DNA from: an uncultured Alphaproteobacteria bacterium
Lineage (GTDB): Bacteria > Pseudomonadota > Alphaproteobacteria > Micropepsales > Micropepsaceae
NCBI GenBank assembly: GCA_937865685.1
Contig: CALMGU010000120.1
Span: 62,001 to 126,000 of the forward strand
DNA: 64,000 bases
Direction: 5' to 3'
Each line of letters starts with the position of its first letter. The first letter of the stretch is position 1. Shown piece after piece: positions 18,567 to 27,911 of the stretch. The notes under the pieces were generated by a model, which saw nothing but the letters and a program-made list of their open reading frames with translations, was not told the DNA's origin and made no database searches. The position numbers and the translations under genes were made by a program.

Positions 18567-19088
18567 ATGCCGCATCTTCTTCGCACTGCATTCGCCGGAA
18601 TTGCCGTCGGCGCGCTGACCTTGGCTCCGGTCCAGGCCGCGACCGGCAATCTGATCGGGACCGGGGGTGCCGCGCGGGGCACCATCACGGTGACGGCCGC
18701 GCCCAAGGGCGTGATCCTCAGGGTCGAAGCCACGGGATTGTCGCCGGGCTGGCATGGCGTGCATTTCCATGAAAAAGGCGATTGCAGCGATCCGAAATTC
18801 ACCAGCGCGGGCGCGCATGTCCATTCCGCGACACCTGTCACCCATGGCTTGCTGAACGCGGCGGCCAATGACGCGGGCGATCTGCCCAACATCCATGTCG
18901 GCGCGGATGGCACCGCCACTGTGGAGCTTTATTCGACCCTGGTTTCGCTCAGCGGTGGCGATGCCGCGCGTCCTGCCCTGATGGATGCCGACGGCGCGGC
19001 ACTGGTGATCCATGCCAACCCCGACGATTACAGCACCCAGCCGATCGGTGGCGCCGGTGATCGCGTCGCCTGCGCGGTGATCCGCTGA
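18567..19088 (+). CDS. sodC: Periplasmic Cu/Zn superoxide dismutase-family protein
   Basis: A 173-residue protein with a Sec signal (residues 1-24, VQA-AT) and the SodC fold. Copper ligands His66, His68, His84 and His149 are present, as are the disulfide pair Cys73/Cys169 and the conserved Arg before Cys169. In the zinc loop His84 and His93 (VTHG) are kept, but the usual GHxGD histidine is Asp102 (ANDAGDLP). Zinc binding may therefore differ from canonical enzymes. ATG 18567 follows a GAAAGGA ribosome site. It removes periplasmic superoxide; msrC begins 4 bp downstream, suggesting a joint oxidative-stress role. Confidence 0.85.
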   Translation: MPHLLRTAFAGIAVGALTLAPVQAATGNLIGTGGAARGTITVTAAPKGVILRVEATGLSPGWHGVHFHEKGDCSDPKFTSAGAHVHSATPVTHGLLNAAANDAGDLPNIHVGADGTATVELYSTLVSLSGGDAARPALMDADGAALVIHANPDDYSTQPIGGAGDRVACAVIR

Positions 19089-19092
19089 GAAG

Positions 19093-19584
19093 ATGTTCGA
19101 TCTCAAGCCGATATCGTCCGCAAACGCCGATCAGCTTTATGACGAGGTGGCTCAGCAATTGGCGGGCTTGCTGGCGGGCGAGCGCGACCGGATCGCCAAT
19201 GCCGCCAATATGTCGGCCTTGATCTTCACGTCGCTGCCGGATCTCAACTGGGCGGGGTTTTATTTTCTGCAAGGCGACACGCTGGTGCTGGGGCCGTTCC
19301 AGGGGCGGCCCGCCTGCGTGCGGATCGCGGTGGGAAAAGGCGTCTGCGGCACGGCGGCGGCGGAGCGCAAGACCCAGCGCGTGATGGACGTCAATGACTT
19401 TCCCGGCCATATCGCCTGCGATGCGGCCTCCCGGTCCGAGCTGGTGGTGCCGCTGATCCATCAGGGACGGGTGATCGGCGTGCTGGACCTGGACAGCCCG
19501 CTGCCGGGCCGCTTTACCCAAACCGACCAGGACGGCATCGAGCGCCTGGCTGGGATTTTCATGGCGGGCAGCAGCTTTGCATAA
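19093..19584 (+). CDS. msrC: Free methionine-(R)-sulfoxide reductase (GAF domain)
   Basis: A 163-residue single GAF-domain protein. Three cysteines, Cys75 (RPACVRI), Cys85 (GKGVCGTAA) and Cys109 (GHIACDAAS), have exactly the 10/24 spacing of the catalytic cysteines of E. coli fRMsr (84, 94, 118). It reduces free methionine-R-sulfoxide in the cytoplasm using thioredoxin. It starts 4 bp after the sodC stop, so it is co-transcribed with it. Confidence 0.9.
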   Translation: MFDLKPISSANADQLYDEVAQQLAGLLAGERDRIANAANMSALIFTSLPDLNWAGFYFLQGDTLVLGPFQGRPACVRIAVGKGVCGTAAAERKTQRVMDVNDFPGHIACDAASRSELVVPLIHQGRVIGVLDLDSPLPGRFTQTDQDGIERLAGIFMAGSSFA

Positions 19585-19661
19585 AACGCGCTTGGTTGGC
19601 GGGCTTCGGTCCGGGATCATCCGCCGAGGGCCGATTACAGTATCATAAGGCGGGGCGGATA

Positions 19662-20360
19662 GTGTCGCAGAAAGTCATCGGATTGATCGGCGGCATGAGC
19701 TGGGAAAGCTCGTCCGAATATTATCGCATCATCAATCAGGCCGTGCGGGAGAAGCTGGGTGGATTGCGTTCGGCGCGCTGCCTGATGTGGTCGTTCGATT
19801 TCGGCGAGATCGAAGCCTTGCAGCATGCCGGCCGCTGGGATGACGCCACGACGCTGATGATCGATGCGGCGCAGCGGCTGGAACGGGGCGGCGCCGATTT
19901 TTTCCTGATTTGCACCAACACCATGCACCGCATGGCCGATCAGGTGCAGGCGGCCGTCGGCATTCCCTTGCTGCATATCGCCGATCCGACGGCGGAACGC
20001 ATCAAGGTGCGCGGCATAAAGCGCGTGGGTCTGTTGGGTACTGCCTTCACCATGGAGCAGGATTTCTACAAGGGCCGGCTCAAGGACAAGTTCGGTCTGG
20101 ATGTGCTGGTACCGGACGCCGAAGACCGCGCCACCGTCCATCGCATTATATATGACGAGCTGGTGCAGGGCCGGGTCGAGGCCCGGTCGCGTGAGGCCTA
20201 TCGCAAAGTCATTGCCCGCCTGATCGAACGGGGGGCCGAAGCGGTGATTCTGGGCTGCACCGAAATCATGCTTTTGGTGAAGCCGGAAGACAGTAGTGTT
20301 CCTTTGTTCGACACCACCTTCATTCATGCCGAAGCGGCGGTCGAGCGCGCGCTTTCATAG
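19662..20360 (+). CDS. Aspartate/glutamate racemase family protein
   Basis: About 232 residues. The N-terminal KVIGLIGGMSWESS and the two catalytic cysteines, Cys84 in ICTNTMH and Cys199 in GCTEI, define a PLP-independent Asp/Glu racemase (YgeA-like). GTG 19662 is chosen because it begins just before the conserved core and follows an AAGGCGGGG segment; an ATG at 19596 would add 22 residues of poor character. It interconverts D- and L-amino acids; the true substrate is unknown. It may be the third gene of the sodC-msrC transcript. Confidence 0.83.
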   Translation: MSQKVIGLIGGMSWESSSEYYRIINQAVREKLGGLRSARCLMWSFDFGEIEALQHAGRWDDATTLMIDAAQRLERGGADFFLICTNTMHRMADQVQAAVGIPLLHIADPTAERIKVRGIKRVGLLGTAFTMEQDFYKGRLKDKFGLDVLVPDAEDRATVHRIIYDELVQGRVEARSREAYRKVIARLIERGAEAVILGCTEIMLLVKPEDSSVPLFDTTFIHAEAAVERALS

Positions 20361-20392
20361 CCCTGCAGTTCATCGATAATCCCGGACCGTTC

Positions 20393-20425
20393 GTCGGAAA
20401 ATCGGCCGCAGGTGGTATTTCCGAC
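20393..20425. repeat. Inverted repeat upstream of desaturase gene
   Basis: Perfect 8-bp arms GTCGGAAA and TTTCCGAC are separated by 17 bases, about 75 bp before the desaturase start and just after the racemase stop. It could be a weak terminator stem or a regulator site. It has no T-run, so I favour neither strongly. Confidence 0.35.
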
Positions 20426-20499
20426 AAATTGTCTGCGAGTCCGATATTTTTGCCGCTTTGGCGACGAATCCACGCTATAGCGGGTCTCTTCCTTCCAAG

Positions 20500-21525
20500 A
20501 TGGCCATCGTGAACGCACCTTTCATTTTGCCCAAATCGACGGAAAGCTGGCAGCAAAAGCTGAGCCGGTACCGCAAGCCGGATATTTCACGCGCGATTTT
20601 TGAACTCCTGGTCACGGCGGTCCCTTTCGCGCTTGCCTGGCTGGCGATGTTTTATGCGTTCCATAACGGCCATGCCTGGCTCTATGCCTTGCTTCTGTTG
20701 CCCGCTTCGTTGCTGCTGGTACGCCTTTTCATGATCCAGCATGATTGCGGACATGGGGCTTTTCTTCCGGGCAAGCGGAGCAACGACTGGACCGGCCGCC
20801 TGATCAGCATTCTCACGCTCGCGCCTTACGATCACTGGCGGCGGTGCCATGCCGCGCACCACGCGACTTCCGGGAATCTGAGCCGGCGCGGGATGGGCGA
20901 TATCGACACGCTGACGGTCGCGGAATATCGGGGGCGTTCACGCTGGGGACGGTTCTGGTATCGTCTTTACCGCAATCCCCTGGTGATGTTCGGCATCGGG
21001 CCCCTGTATTTCTTCGGCTTCAAGAGCCGGTTGCCATTCGGGTTCATGCGCGACGGCTGGAAGCCCTGGGTCAGCACCATGGCGACAAATGTCGGCATCA
21101 TCGCATTTGCCGCCATGGCCATCTCGATCATGGGATTCTGGACTTTCCTGTCGGTCCATCTTCCCATTGTCATCGTCGCCGCCACGATCGGGGTGTGGCT
21201 CTTTTACGTTCAGCATCAATTCGAGGAGACCTATTGGGCGTTCGATGGCGGCTGGAACATCCAGGAGGCGGCGCTGCAGGGCAGCTCCTATTACGACCTG
21301 CCCGGCGTCCTGCGCTGGTTCACCGCCAATATCGGCGTGCACCATGTCCATCATCTCTCGAGCCGCGTTCCTTATTACCGGTTGCAGGACGTAATGCGGG
21401 ATCATCCGGAACTGAAGAAACTCGGGCGCCTGACCTTGCCGGAGAGTCTGAAGTCGGTTCGCCTTGCGCTATGGGACGAAAAGACCCGGCGGCTGGTCTC
21501 CTTCAAGGATGCGCGGCGCGACTGA
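20500..21525 (+). CDS. Membrane fatty-acid desaturase
   Basis: A 341-residue integral-membrane di-iron desaturase. Three histidine boxes are visible: HDCGH (81-85), HAAHH (117-121) and HHVHH (about 281-285). Several hydrophobic segments lie between them. It resembles acyl-lipid omega-6/delta-12 type enzymes that place a double bond in membrane acyl chains using ferredoxin or cytochrome b5-like donors; regioselectivity cannot be read from sequence. ATG 20500 is preferred over ATG 20458 on alignment grounds, though its ribosome site is weak. Confidence 0.85.
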   Translation: MAIVNAPFILPKSTESWQQKLSRYRKPDISRAIFELLVTAVPFALAWLAMFYAFHNGHAWLYALLLLPASLLLVRLFMIQHDCGHGAFLPGKRSNDWTGRLISILTLAPYDHWRRCHAAHHATSGNLSRRGMGDIDTLTVAEYRGRSRWGRFWYRLYRNPLVMFGIGPLYFFGFKSRLPFGFMRDGWKPWVSTMATNVGIIAFAAMAISIMGFWTFLSVHLPIVIVAATIGVWLFYVQHQFEETYWAFDGGWNIQEAALQGSSYYDLPGVLRWFTANIGVHHVHHLSSRVPYYRLQDVMRDHPELKKLGRLTLPESLKSVRLALWDEKTRRLVSFKDARRD

Positions 21526-21733
21526 CGGCATGACGGTTCCGCGGGAAATACCTTGCCTCGATCGCTGTGTTTTCCTATCGGAGGCCGTGCCGTAAGTGTT
21601 TGCCCTTGTTTGCGAATGTCGCGCGGCAGACGGCACCTGGGATATCCGCCGGCTCCCGCCGGTGGCGCCGGCTGGCGCCATGACAATCCGCCGGGGCCAT
21701 GTTTAGATCGTCCCCTTTCCGGAAGAGGGCGTC

Positions 21734-24544
21734 GTGGCAAACATCGAAATATTGCGGTCGGCCATCCGGTTCTTTGTTTTTCTGGGTCTTCTGACCGGAG
21801 CGGCGGCGCACGCCACCGAATGGCCCAAGAGCGACATCCCGCCCGATCCCGCCGTCACCTTCGGCACTCTGGGGAACGGCATGCGCTATGCCATCATGCG
21901 CAATGCCACGCCCAGCGAACAGGTGTCGGTCCGTTTCCGGATCGCGGCGGGTTCGATGCAGGAAACAGCGGCCCAGCGAGGGCTGGCGCATTTCCTGGAA
22001 CATATGGCGTTCCGCGGTTCGGTTCATATGGCCGACGGCGAAATCAACAAGACCTTGGAACGGTTGGGTGCAAAGTTTGGAGCGGACACCAACGCTTCGA
22101 CCGGACAGGAAGAGACGATCTATCAGTTTGACATTCCCAAATCCGACGATGAGTCCATCGCCAAAGCGCTGGCCATCACCCGCGAAATTGCCGGCAACCT
22201 CAATCTCGACCCCGCGGCGGCCGCGACCGAGGCTGGCGTGGTGCTCTCCGAACTGAAGCTGCGTGATTCCCCGGCGCTGCGGGCCTTGCAGGTGCAGTTG
22301 AATTTCTTGTTGAAGGACGCGCATGCCACCGCGTTGCCCAACGGCGATCCTGCGGTGATCGCAAAAGCGCCGGTTGCCGAAATGCGCGCTTATTATCAAG
22401 CCTATTACCGGCCGGAGCGCGCCACATTGGTCATCGTGGGCGATTTTGATGCCGCCAAAGTCGAAACCATGATCAAGCAAAGCTTTGCCGATTGGCGGGG
22501 CGCGGGCGCGAAGGGCAGCGATCCCAGCCTGGCCATATCCCGTGCCCGCGGCCTGGAGAGCGAGATCTTTGTGGAACCCCGGGCGACCAACCGGATTTTG
22601 CTGGCCTGGATGCGGCCGCCGGAGCGCACGCCCGAACGCAAGCGGGACGAGAAAGCATCCTTGATCCAGGATATCGGCCTTAGCGTGATCAATCGAAGGC
22701 TCAGGGATTATGACGTGCCCGCGCGCCCTTACACGCGGGCGGGTATGAGCCGCGAAACTGTCTTCAAGGATGCGGAGATCACCAGCTTCTCCATCGGCTT
22801 CGAACCGGACCAGTGGCGGGCGGCGCTGGAGACGGCGGAGCGCATTCGCATGCGCGTACTGCATTCGGGCGTCACCCAGGATGAAGTCGACCGGGTGGCG
22901 GCGGAGCTGCGCAATGCGAGCGAGAATTCCAGCAGCGCGGCCGACACAAGACCTAGCCGCAGTATCGCAGGCGCGATTCTCAGGGAGGTCAGCGCCGACA
23001 ATGTCTATACCAGCCCGGCGCGCGACCTGACCGCGCTGAACGAAGATGTCGCCGGCCTGACCGCCGCCGATGTGGATCGGGCATTGCGTCCCTTGTTCCA
23101 GGGCGGCGGACCGTTGATTTTCCTGTCCAGCACCTCCGAGATCGAAGGTGGAAAGTCCGCCGTCCGAACCGCATTCCAGGAGGTCGAGAAGGCCATTGCC
23201 GCGGAACCGCCGCCGGCTGCCGAAGGTGGATCGAAAGCGGTCTGGTCCTTCACCAATTTCGGGACGCCGGGAACGGTGGCCGAACGGCGCGAGATTGCGG
23301 ATCTGGGCACCACCTTCATACGCTTCGCCAATGGCGTGCGGCTTACCGTTCGCCCGTCCAAACTGCGTACCAATGAAGTGCTGGTTTCGGTCAAAGTGGG
23401 CGGCGGGCGGCTGGATTTGCCCAAGGACCGCATGACGGCGGCATGGGCCGTGGGGTCTTTCGCGGAAGGCGGGCTCGCCACCATGTCCTATGCCGACATG
23501 CAGCGCGCCTTGACGGGCAAGAATTACCGCACGTCATTCGGCGTCGGCGAAGATGGTTTCAATTTCTCCGGCCAGACCACGCCGCGCGATATCGATACCC
23601 AGCTCCAGGTGTTCGCCGCCTATATGCAATCGCCTGGCTTCAGGCCCGAAGCGTTCGAGCGGGGCAAGAGCGCTTATACCGCCCAACTGCTTCGTGCCGG
23701 CGCCAACCCGGCCGCCACTATGCGCCTGATGGCGCCCCAATTCCTCCATGACGGTGACAAGCGCTGGGCCTTGCCGTCGGCCGAGGAGGCGGAGCACACC
23801 AAGCTGGAGGATCTGCGTGCGCTTCTCACACCGGCACTTTCCAGCGGCGCCATCGATGTCACTATCGTGGGCGATATCACGGTGGAGCGGGCGGTGGAAT
23901 CCGTGGCCGCGACTTTCGGCGCTTTCGCGCCGCGCCCCGATGCGCGGGTGCAGCATGGACCGGACAATGCCACCCATTTCCCCACGGAAAACGATGTGGC
24001 GATCAAGATCATCACGGCTGGTCAGAGCGAGCAGCAGATCGCCAGCGTGATCTGGCCCACGCATGGGCGCTTTCCCGATATCAAGGAACAGGCAGTCTTG
24101 CAGCTCTTGAGCGACATGATGGAGCAGCGGCTGTTCGACCGGTTGCGCGGCATCGGCACGGTCTATGTTGCGCAGGTGGGCAGTGCGGCGTCGGAGGTGT
24201 TCGATTACGGCTATATCCAGGCGCTGGCTCAATTGTCGCCGGGCGAATCCCAAAAATTCCACGATGCGCTGGACCAGCTTGTGGGCGAGATGGCGAAAGG
24301 CGATTGGACCGAGGACGACCTGGCGCGGGCGAAGATTCCCGCCTTGCAGACCTTGCGCAAGACCCGCGAAACCAACGGCTATTGGCTGTCGGTACTGGAC
24401 CGGGCCCAGGACGATCCCAACAAGCTGGCTCTGGCGCGCGATTACGCCGCCGATCTGGAAGCCGTCGCCAAGCCCGATATCGTGGCGGCGGCGCGCCGCT
24501 ATCTCGACGCCAAACGTGCCGTCAAGCTGACCGTGGGGCCTTGA
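21734..24544 (+). CDS. M16-family zinc metallopeptidase
   Basis: A 936-residue pitrilysin/insulinase-family protein with a signal peptide (residues 1 to about 27). The inverted zinc motif HFLEH at 86-90 carries the Zn ligands and catalytic Glu. A second M16-like half follows, without the motif, as is usual for fused two-domain members. It probably degrades peptides in the periplasm. GTG 21734 follows AAGAGGG. The 208-bp gap before it holds only GCC/GGC-rich inverted repeats of uncertain meaning. Confidence 0.9.
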   Translation: MANIEILRSAIRFFVFLGLLTGAAAHATEWPKSDIPPDPAVTFGTLGNGMRYAIMRNATPSEQVSVRFRIAAGSMQETAAQRGLAHFLEHMAFRGSVHMADGEINKTLERLGAKFGADTNASTGQEETIYQFDIPKSDDESIAKALAITREIAGNLNLDPAAAATEAGVVLSELKLRDSPALRALQVQLNFLLKDAHATALPNGDPAVIAKAPVAEMRAYYQAYYRPERATLVIVGDFDAAKVETMIKQSFADWRGAGAKGSDPSLAISRARGLESEIFVEPRATNRILLAWMRPPERTPERKRDEKASLIQDIGLSVINRRLRDYDVPARPYTRAGMSRETVFKDAEITSFSIGFEPDQWRAALETAERIRMRVLHSGVTQDEVDRVAAELRNASENSSSAADTRPSRSIAGAILREVSADNVYTSPARDLTALNEDVAGLTAADVDRALRPLFQGGGPLIFLSSTSEIEGGKSAVRTAFQEVEKAIAAEPPPAAEGGSKAVWSFTNFGTPGTVAERREIADLGTTFIRFANGVRLTVRPSKLRTNEVLVSVKVGGGRLDLPKDRMTAAWAVGSFAEGGLATMSYADMQRALTGKNYRTSFGVGEDGFNFSGQTTPRDIDTQLQVFAAYMQSPGFRPEAFERGKSAYTAQLLRAGANPAATMRLMAPQFLHDGDKRWALPSAEEAEHTKLEDLRALLTPALSSGAIDVTIVGDITVERAVESVAATFGAFAPRPDARVQHGPDNATHFPTENDVAIKIITAGQSEQQIASVIWPTHGRFPDIKEQAVLQLLSDMMEQRLFDRLRGIGTVYVAQVGSAASEVFDYGYIQALAQLSPGESQKFHDALDQLVGEMAKGDWTEDDLARAKIPALQTLRKTRETNGYWLSVLDRAQDDPNKLALARDYAADLEAVAKPDIVAAARRYLDAKRAVKLTVGP

Positions 24545-24547
24545 AAG

Positions 24548-26122
24548 TCAGTTCTCCGCCGCTCGGGTGAAGTGCAGGTCCTGATAGTCAAAGCTGAAAT
24601 CCGCCAAAGGCGAGATTGCCGCCATGGTGGCGCCCGCGACTTTTCCGCCACTGACGGAAAAGTCCACATAGGCGTTTTCGATGGCGCTCTGGGTCCAGCG
24701 GGTGCGGAATTTGTCACCGGAGACGGGCTCCAGCGCGCCTTCCATACCGGGCGTGCGATCGAAGCGGATCGCGAGCTTGCCCTGGCCCGCATCGCGAACG
24801 GTCATGCTGCCATACCAGGGGTCGATATATTTGCCGATATAGGCCGAAACCGCGAGTGAGGGCTTGGCACCATTGACCGGATCGGCCGCGGGCTGGGTCT
24901 TCATCTTGGTCTGGGCCTTGGCGATGGTTTCGGCCTGGGATTTCTGCAGTACGGAAACCCAGTCGCTCGGCGGCACGGCCAGATAATGGTCGAGCAGGTG
25001 ATAAAGCACGGCGATCATCGCCATGCCGTCTTCCGAATTGATGGTGACGGCGACGCCGGTGTTCCTTTCCGGGATGAGATAAAGCGCGGCCAGGGCGCCG
25101 CCCACGGCGCCGGTGTGCCGGACGATCTTGTGGCCGCGATACATTTCCACATACCAGCCCAGCGCGTAATTTTGCATGTCCGGCTTCAGCAGCGCCACGT
25201 TACGCGGACCTTGCGGCGGCACCACCACCACAGGCTCCCACATCACGCGCGCTTGTTCTTCGCTGAAGAGGCGTTTGCCGTTCGGCAATTTGCCGTGCGC
25301 CAGTTGCACGGCCATCCAGCGCGCCAGGTCGGTGGCGCTCGCGTTGATGCCGCCTGCGGGTGCCAGCACTTCAGCCTCGCCATGCGGCAGGATGCTTTGC
25401 TGCGAGATGCCTTGAATGGGGCCGCCGCTGCGCACATGCAGTGCCACTTTGTTGGCGGCGTTCGGATCATAGCTGGTGTGGGCGTCCGCCATGCCCACGG
25501 GCCGGAAAATGTTCTGTTTGACGAAATCTTCCCAGCTCTGTCCCGAGACGGCTTCGACCAGGGCGCCCGCCACGATGTAGAGGATATTGTCGTAGGCATA
25601 CGATTCGCGGAATCCCGTGGCCGGCTTCAGATAGCGCAGCGCATGCACCAATTCCGCCCGGCTGCGGTCAGTGTTGGGAAACAACATCAGGTCACCTTCG
25701 CCGAGACCCAACCCGCTGCGATGGGTGAGAAGGTCGCGCACCGTCATATGGGCGGTGACATAAGGATCGTACATCTGAAAGCCGGGCAGCCTGTCTTTGA
25801 CCAGATCGCTCCATTTCAGTTTCTTACGGTCCACCAGGATGGCGAGCGCCGCCGAGGTGAAGGCCTTGGATTCCGATCCGATGGGAATGGCGGTATGGGC
25901 ATCCACTTTCATCGCCGTACCGATCTGCCGCAAGCCATAGCCTTTGGTCAGCACCGGCTTTCCGTCTTCGACCACGGCCAATGACAGGCCGGGCGCGCCG
26001 AATGCGGCCATGGCTTTTCCCGCATAAGCATCCGTGTCGGCTGGAGGCGCGGCCAGGGCAGGTGACGTGGCCGCTCCCAAAAGGCCGGCGATCAGTGTCA
26101 GCGTTGCGGTTTGTTGCTTCAT
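24548..26122 (-). CDS. Exported serine hydrolase (class C beta-lactamase fold)
   Basis: A 524-residue penicillin-binding-protein-like hydrolase with a Sec signal (residues 1-25, ALA-AP). The nucleophile motif is Ser83-Glu-Ser-Lys86, the second motif is Tyr177-Asp-Asn179, and RHTGAVGG serves as the third. A C-terminal DUF3471-like beta domain follows from about residue 420. Such proteins are usually esterases or D-amino-acid peptidases rather than true beta-lactamases. Convergent with the M16 gene, with a gap of only 3 bp. Confidence 0.87.
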   Translation of the reverse strand: MKQQTATLTLIAGLLGAATSPALAAPPADTDAYAGKAMAAFGAPGLSLAVVEDGKPVLTKGYGLRQIGTAMKVDAHTAIPIGSESKAFTSAALAILVDRKKLKWSDLVKDRLPGFQMYDPYVTAHMTVRDLLTHRSGLGLGEGDLMLFPNTDRSRAELVHALRYLKPATGFRESYAYDNILYIVAGALVEAVSGQSWEDFVKQNIFRPVGMADAHTSYDPNAANKVALHVRSGGPIQGISQQSILPHGEAEVLAPAGGINASATDLARWMAVQLAHGKLPNGKRLFSEEQARVMWEPVVVVPPQGPRNVALLKPDMQNYALGWYVEMYRGHKIVRHTGAVGGALAALYLIPERNTGVAVTINSEDGMAMIAVLYHLLDHYLAVPPSDWVSVLQKSQAETIAKAQTKMKTQPAADPVNGAKPSLAVSAYIGKYIDPWYGSMTVRDAGQGKLAIRFDRTPGMEGALEPVSGDKFRTRWTQSAIENAYVDFSVSGGKVAGATMAAISPLADFSFDYQDLHFTRAAEN

Positions 26123-26148
26123 GAAACCATTCCCCCTTGCCTGAATGC

Positions 26149-27810
26149 TTACGCGGATTGCGGCTCAGCGATATCCGGCATTGCCCAATCGATCATGGCA
26201 TGGGCGATTTCCCGTTCGCCCATGATCACTTTGTCGGCGCCGCGGGCGAGGAGATGATCGCCTTCGGCGTCATAATGGGCCCGCGCCACGATCCTGAGCG
26301 CGGGATTGGCCCTGCGCGCCTGTTCCACGATCTGGCCCGCCTCGAAGGCTTCGGGGATCGCCACGAACAGCATCGTGGCGCCCGCGATATTGGCGGCGGC
26401 CAGCACATCGCTCTGCGCGGCATTGCCGGTGATATGTTCGATTCCCGCGGCGCGCAATTTCTCGGTTGCGTCCTGGGCTTCCTCGATCACCAACAAGGGC
26501 CTGCCTTTCATCTCCTGCGCCACCAGCCGTCCCACCCGGCCAAAACCCACCAGCACCGCGTGATCGGTCAAGGTCGTGGGCTTGAGTACGGGCTTTTTTG
26601 GCATTTTGGGTTCTGGCGCCTTGGCGGGTTCCTGCACCCGGTCGCGGGTTGCCAGCCAGAACAGCAGAGGATTCAAAAGAATCGAAAGGATCGAGGTACC
26701 CAGGATCAGGTCCCGCGCCTCGACCGGCAAGACACGCAGACCGATGCCGAGATCGGCCAGGATGAAAGAAAATTCGCCGATCTGCGCCAGGCTGACGGCG
26801 ATCACCAGGGCCGGGCCAGTCTTCTGGCCCAGAAGGCGCAGCAGCAGGAACGCGATGCCGCCGCCGCCCACCGTCACAACGGCGAAAGTCAGCGCGATCA
26901 TGCCCGGTTCGCGCAGCAGGATCGAGGGATTGAACAGCATGCCGACGGAAACGAAGAATAGCACCGCGAAGGCGTCGCGCAGGGGCAGGGATTCTTCCGC
27001 CGCCCGTTGGCTGAGCGGCGATCCGGACAGGATCATGCCCGCGAAGAAGGCGCCCAGCGCGATGGAGACGCCGAACAATTCCGCTGCCGCAAACGCCACG
27101 CCCAGCGCCACCGACAAGACGGCCAGCCGGAACAGTTCGCGGCTTCCGGTATGGGCGATGTAATGCAGCACCGCGGGAATGACGCGCCGTCCCACCACCA
27201 GCATCAAGGCGGCGAAGATCGCCAGCTTGCCGAAAGTGAGTGCCAGTGCCTTGGCCACCAGCAGGGGTTGGACATCGCCACCCTTGATCGCGCTCGCCAG
27301 GGGCGGAAGCACCACCAGGGCCAGAACGGTGAGCAGGTCCTGCACCACCAGCCAGCCGATGGCGATGCGGCCCCGTTCGCTTTCCATCAGGCGGCGGTCT
27401 TGCAGTGCCCGCAGCACCACCACGGTACTGGCCACGGAAAGGCAGAGGCCGAACACCAGACCCGACGCCAGAGGCCAATCGAACAGCCAGGCCGTCCCCA
27501 AGCCCAGGACCGTGACCGCCGCCATCTGCAGGATTGCGCCCGGTGCCGCGATCGCGCGCACCGACATCAGGTCCTTCATGGAAAAATGCAGGCCCACGCC
27601 GAACATCAGGAGGATGACGCCAATCTCCGCCAGCTGCAGCGTCAGATGCTGGTCGGCGACAAAACCGGGCGTGAAAGGACCGACCGCGACCCCCGCCAAC
27701 AAATATCCCACCAGAGGCGGAAGCTTGAGCCGCTGGGCCGTCGTGCCCAGGACAAAGGCCAGGGCAAGGCCGACAACGATCACGGCAATCAGGGGAGAGG
27801 TTTCGAGCAT
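26149..27810 (-). CDS. CPA2-family cation:proton antiporter with TrkA-N domain
   Basis: A 553-residue protein with about 12 membrane segments forming the Na+/H+ exchanger core (LKLPPLVGYLLAGVAVGP, GLCLSVASTVVVLRAL). A cytoplasmic TrkA-N/RCK nucleotide-binding domain follows from about residue 405 (HAVLVGFGRVGRLVAQEM). The arrangement matches YbaL/KefB-type antiporters that export K+ or Na+. ATG 27810 starts the first membrane segment; an upstream in-frame start at 27852 adds 14 residues without support. Confidence 0.88.
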   Translation of the reverse strand: MLETSPLIAVIVVGLALAFVLGTTAQRLKLPPLVGYLLAGVAVGPFTPGFVADQHLTLQLAEIGVILLMFGVGLHFSMKDLMSVRAIAAPGAILQMAAVTVLGLGTAWLFDWPLASGLVFGLCLSVASTVVVLRALQDRRLMESERGRIAIGWLVVQDLLTVLALVVLPPLASAIKGGDVQPLLVAKALALTFGKLAIFAALMLVVGRRVIPAVLHYIAHTGSRELFRLAVLSVALGVAFAAAELFGVSIALGAFFAGMILSGSPLSQRAAEESLPLRDAFAVLFFVSVGMLFNPSILLREPGMIALTFAVVTVGGGGIAFLLLRLLGQKTGPALVIAVSLAQIGEFSFILADLGIGLRVLPVEARDLILGTSILSILLNPLLFWLATRDRVQEPAKAPEPKMPKKPVLKPTTLTDHAVLVGFGRVGRLVAQEMKGRPLLVIEEAQDATEKLRAAGIEHITGNAAQSDVLAAANIAGATMLFVAIPEAFEAGQIVEQARRANPALRIVARAHYDAEGDHLLARGADKVIMGEREIAHAMIDWAMPDIAEPQSA

Positions 27811-27874
27811 GGTCCCACTATAGGGACAGCGCCCGCGCCAGGTTAACCCCAAAAACGGAATCGAAAGCCGGATC

Positions 27875-27901
27875 GCCGGGCAATATCATGGATTGCCCGG
27901 C
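27875..27901 (-). terminator. Hairpin downstream of the TPR gene
   Basis: A perfect 10-bp stem, GCCGGGCAAT and ATTGCCCGGC, with a 7-base loop lies just past the leftward TPR gene stop. A T-rich stretch (GTTTTTGG on the minus strand) follows about 20 bases later, so termination is plausible but not textbook. Confidence 0.5.
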
Positions 27902-27911
27902 ATCGCTTCGG

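Noticed and set aside
24548-26122. Beta-lactamase resistance gene
   Set aside because: The fold and SxxK/YxN motifs fit, but the C-terminal DUF3471-like domain and general divergence point to an esterase or peptidase.
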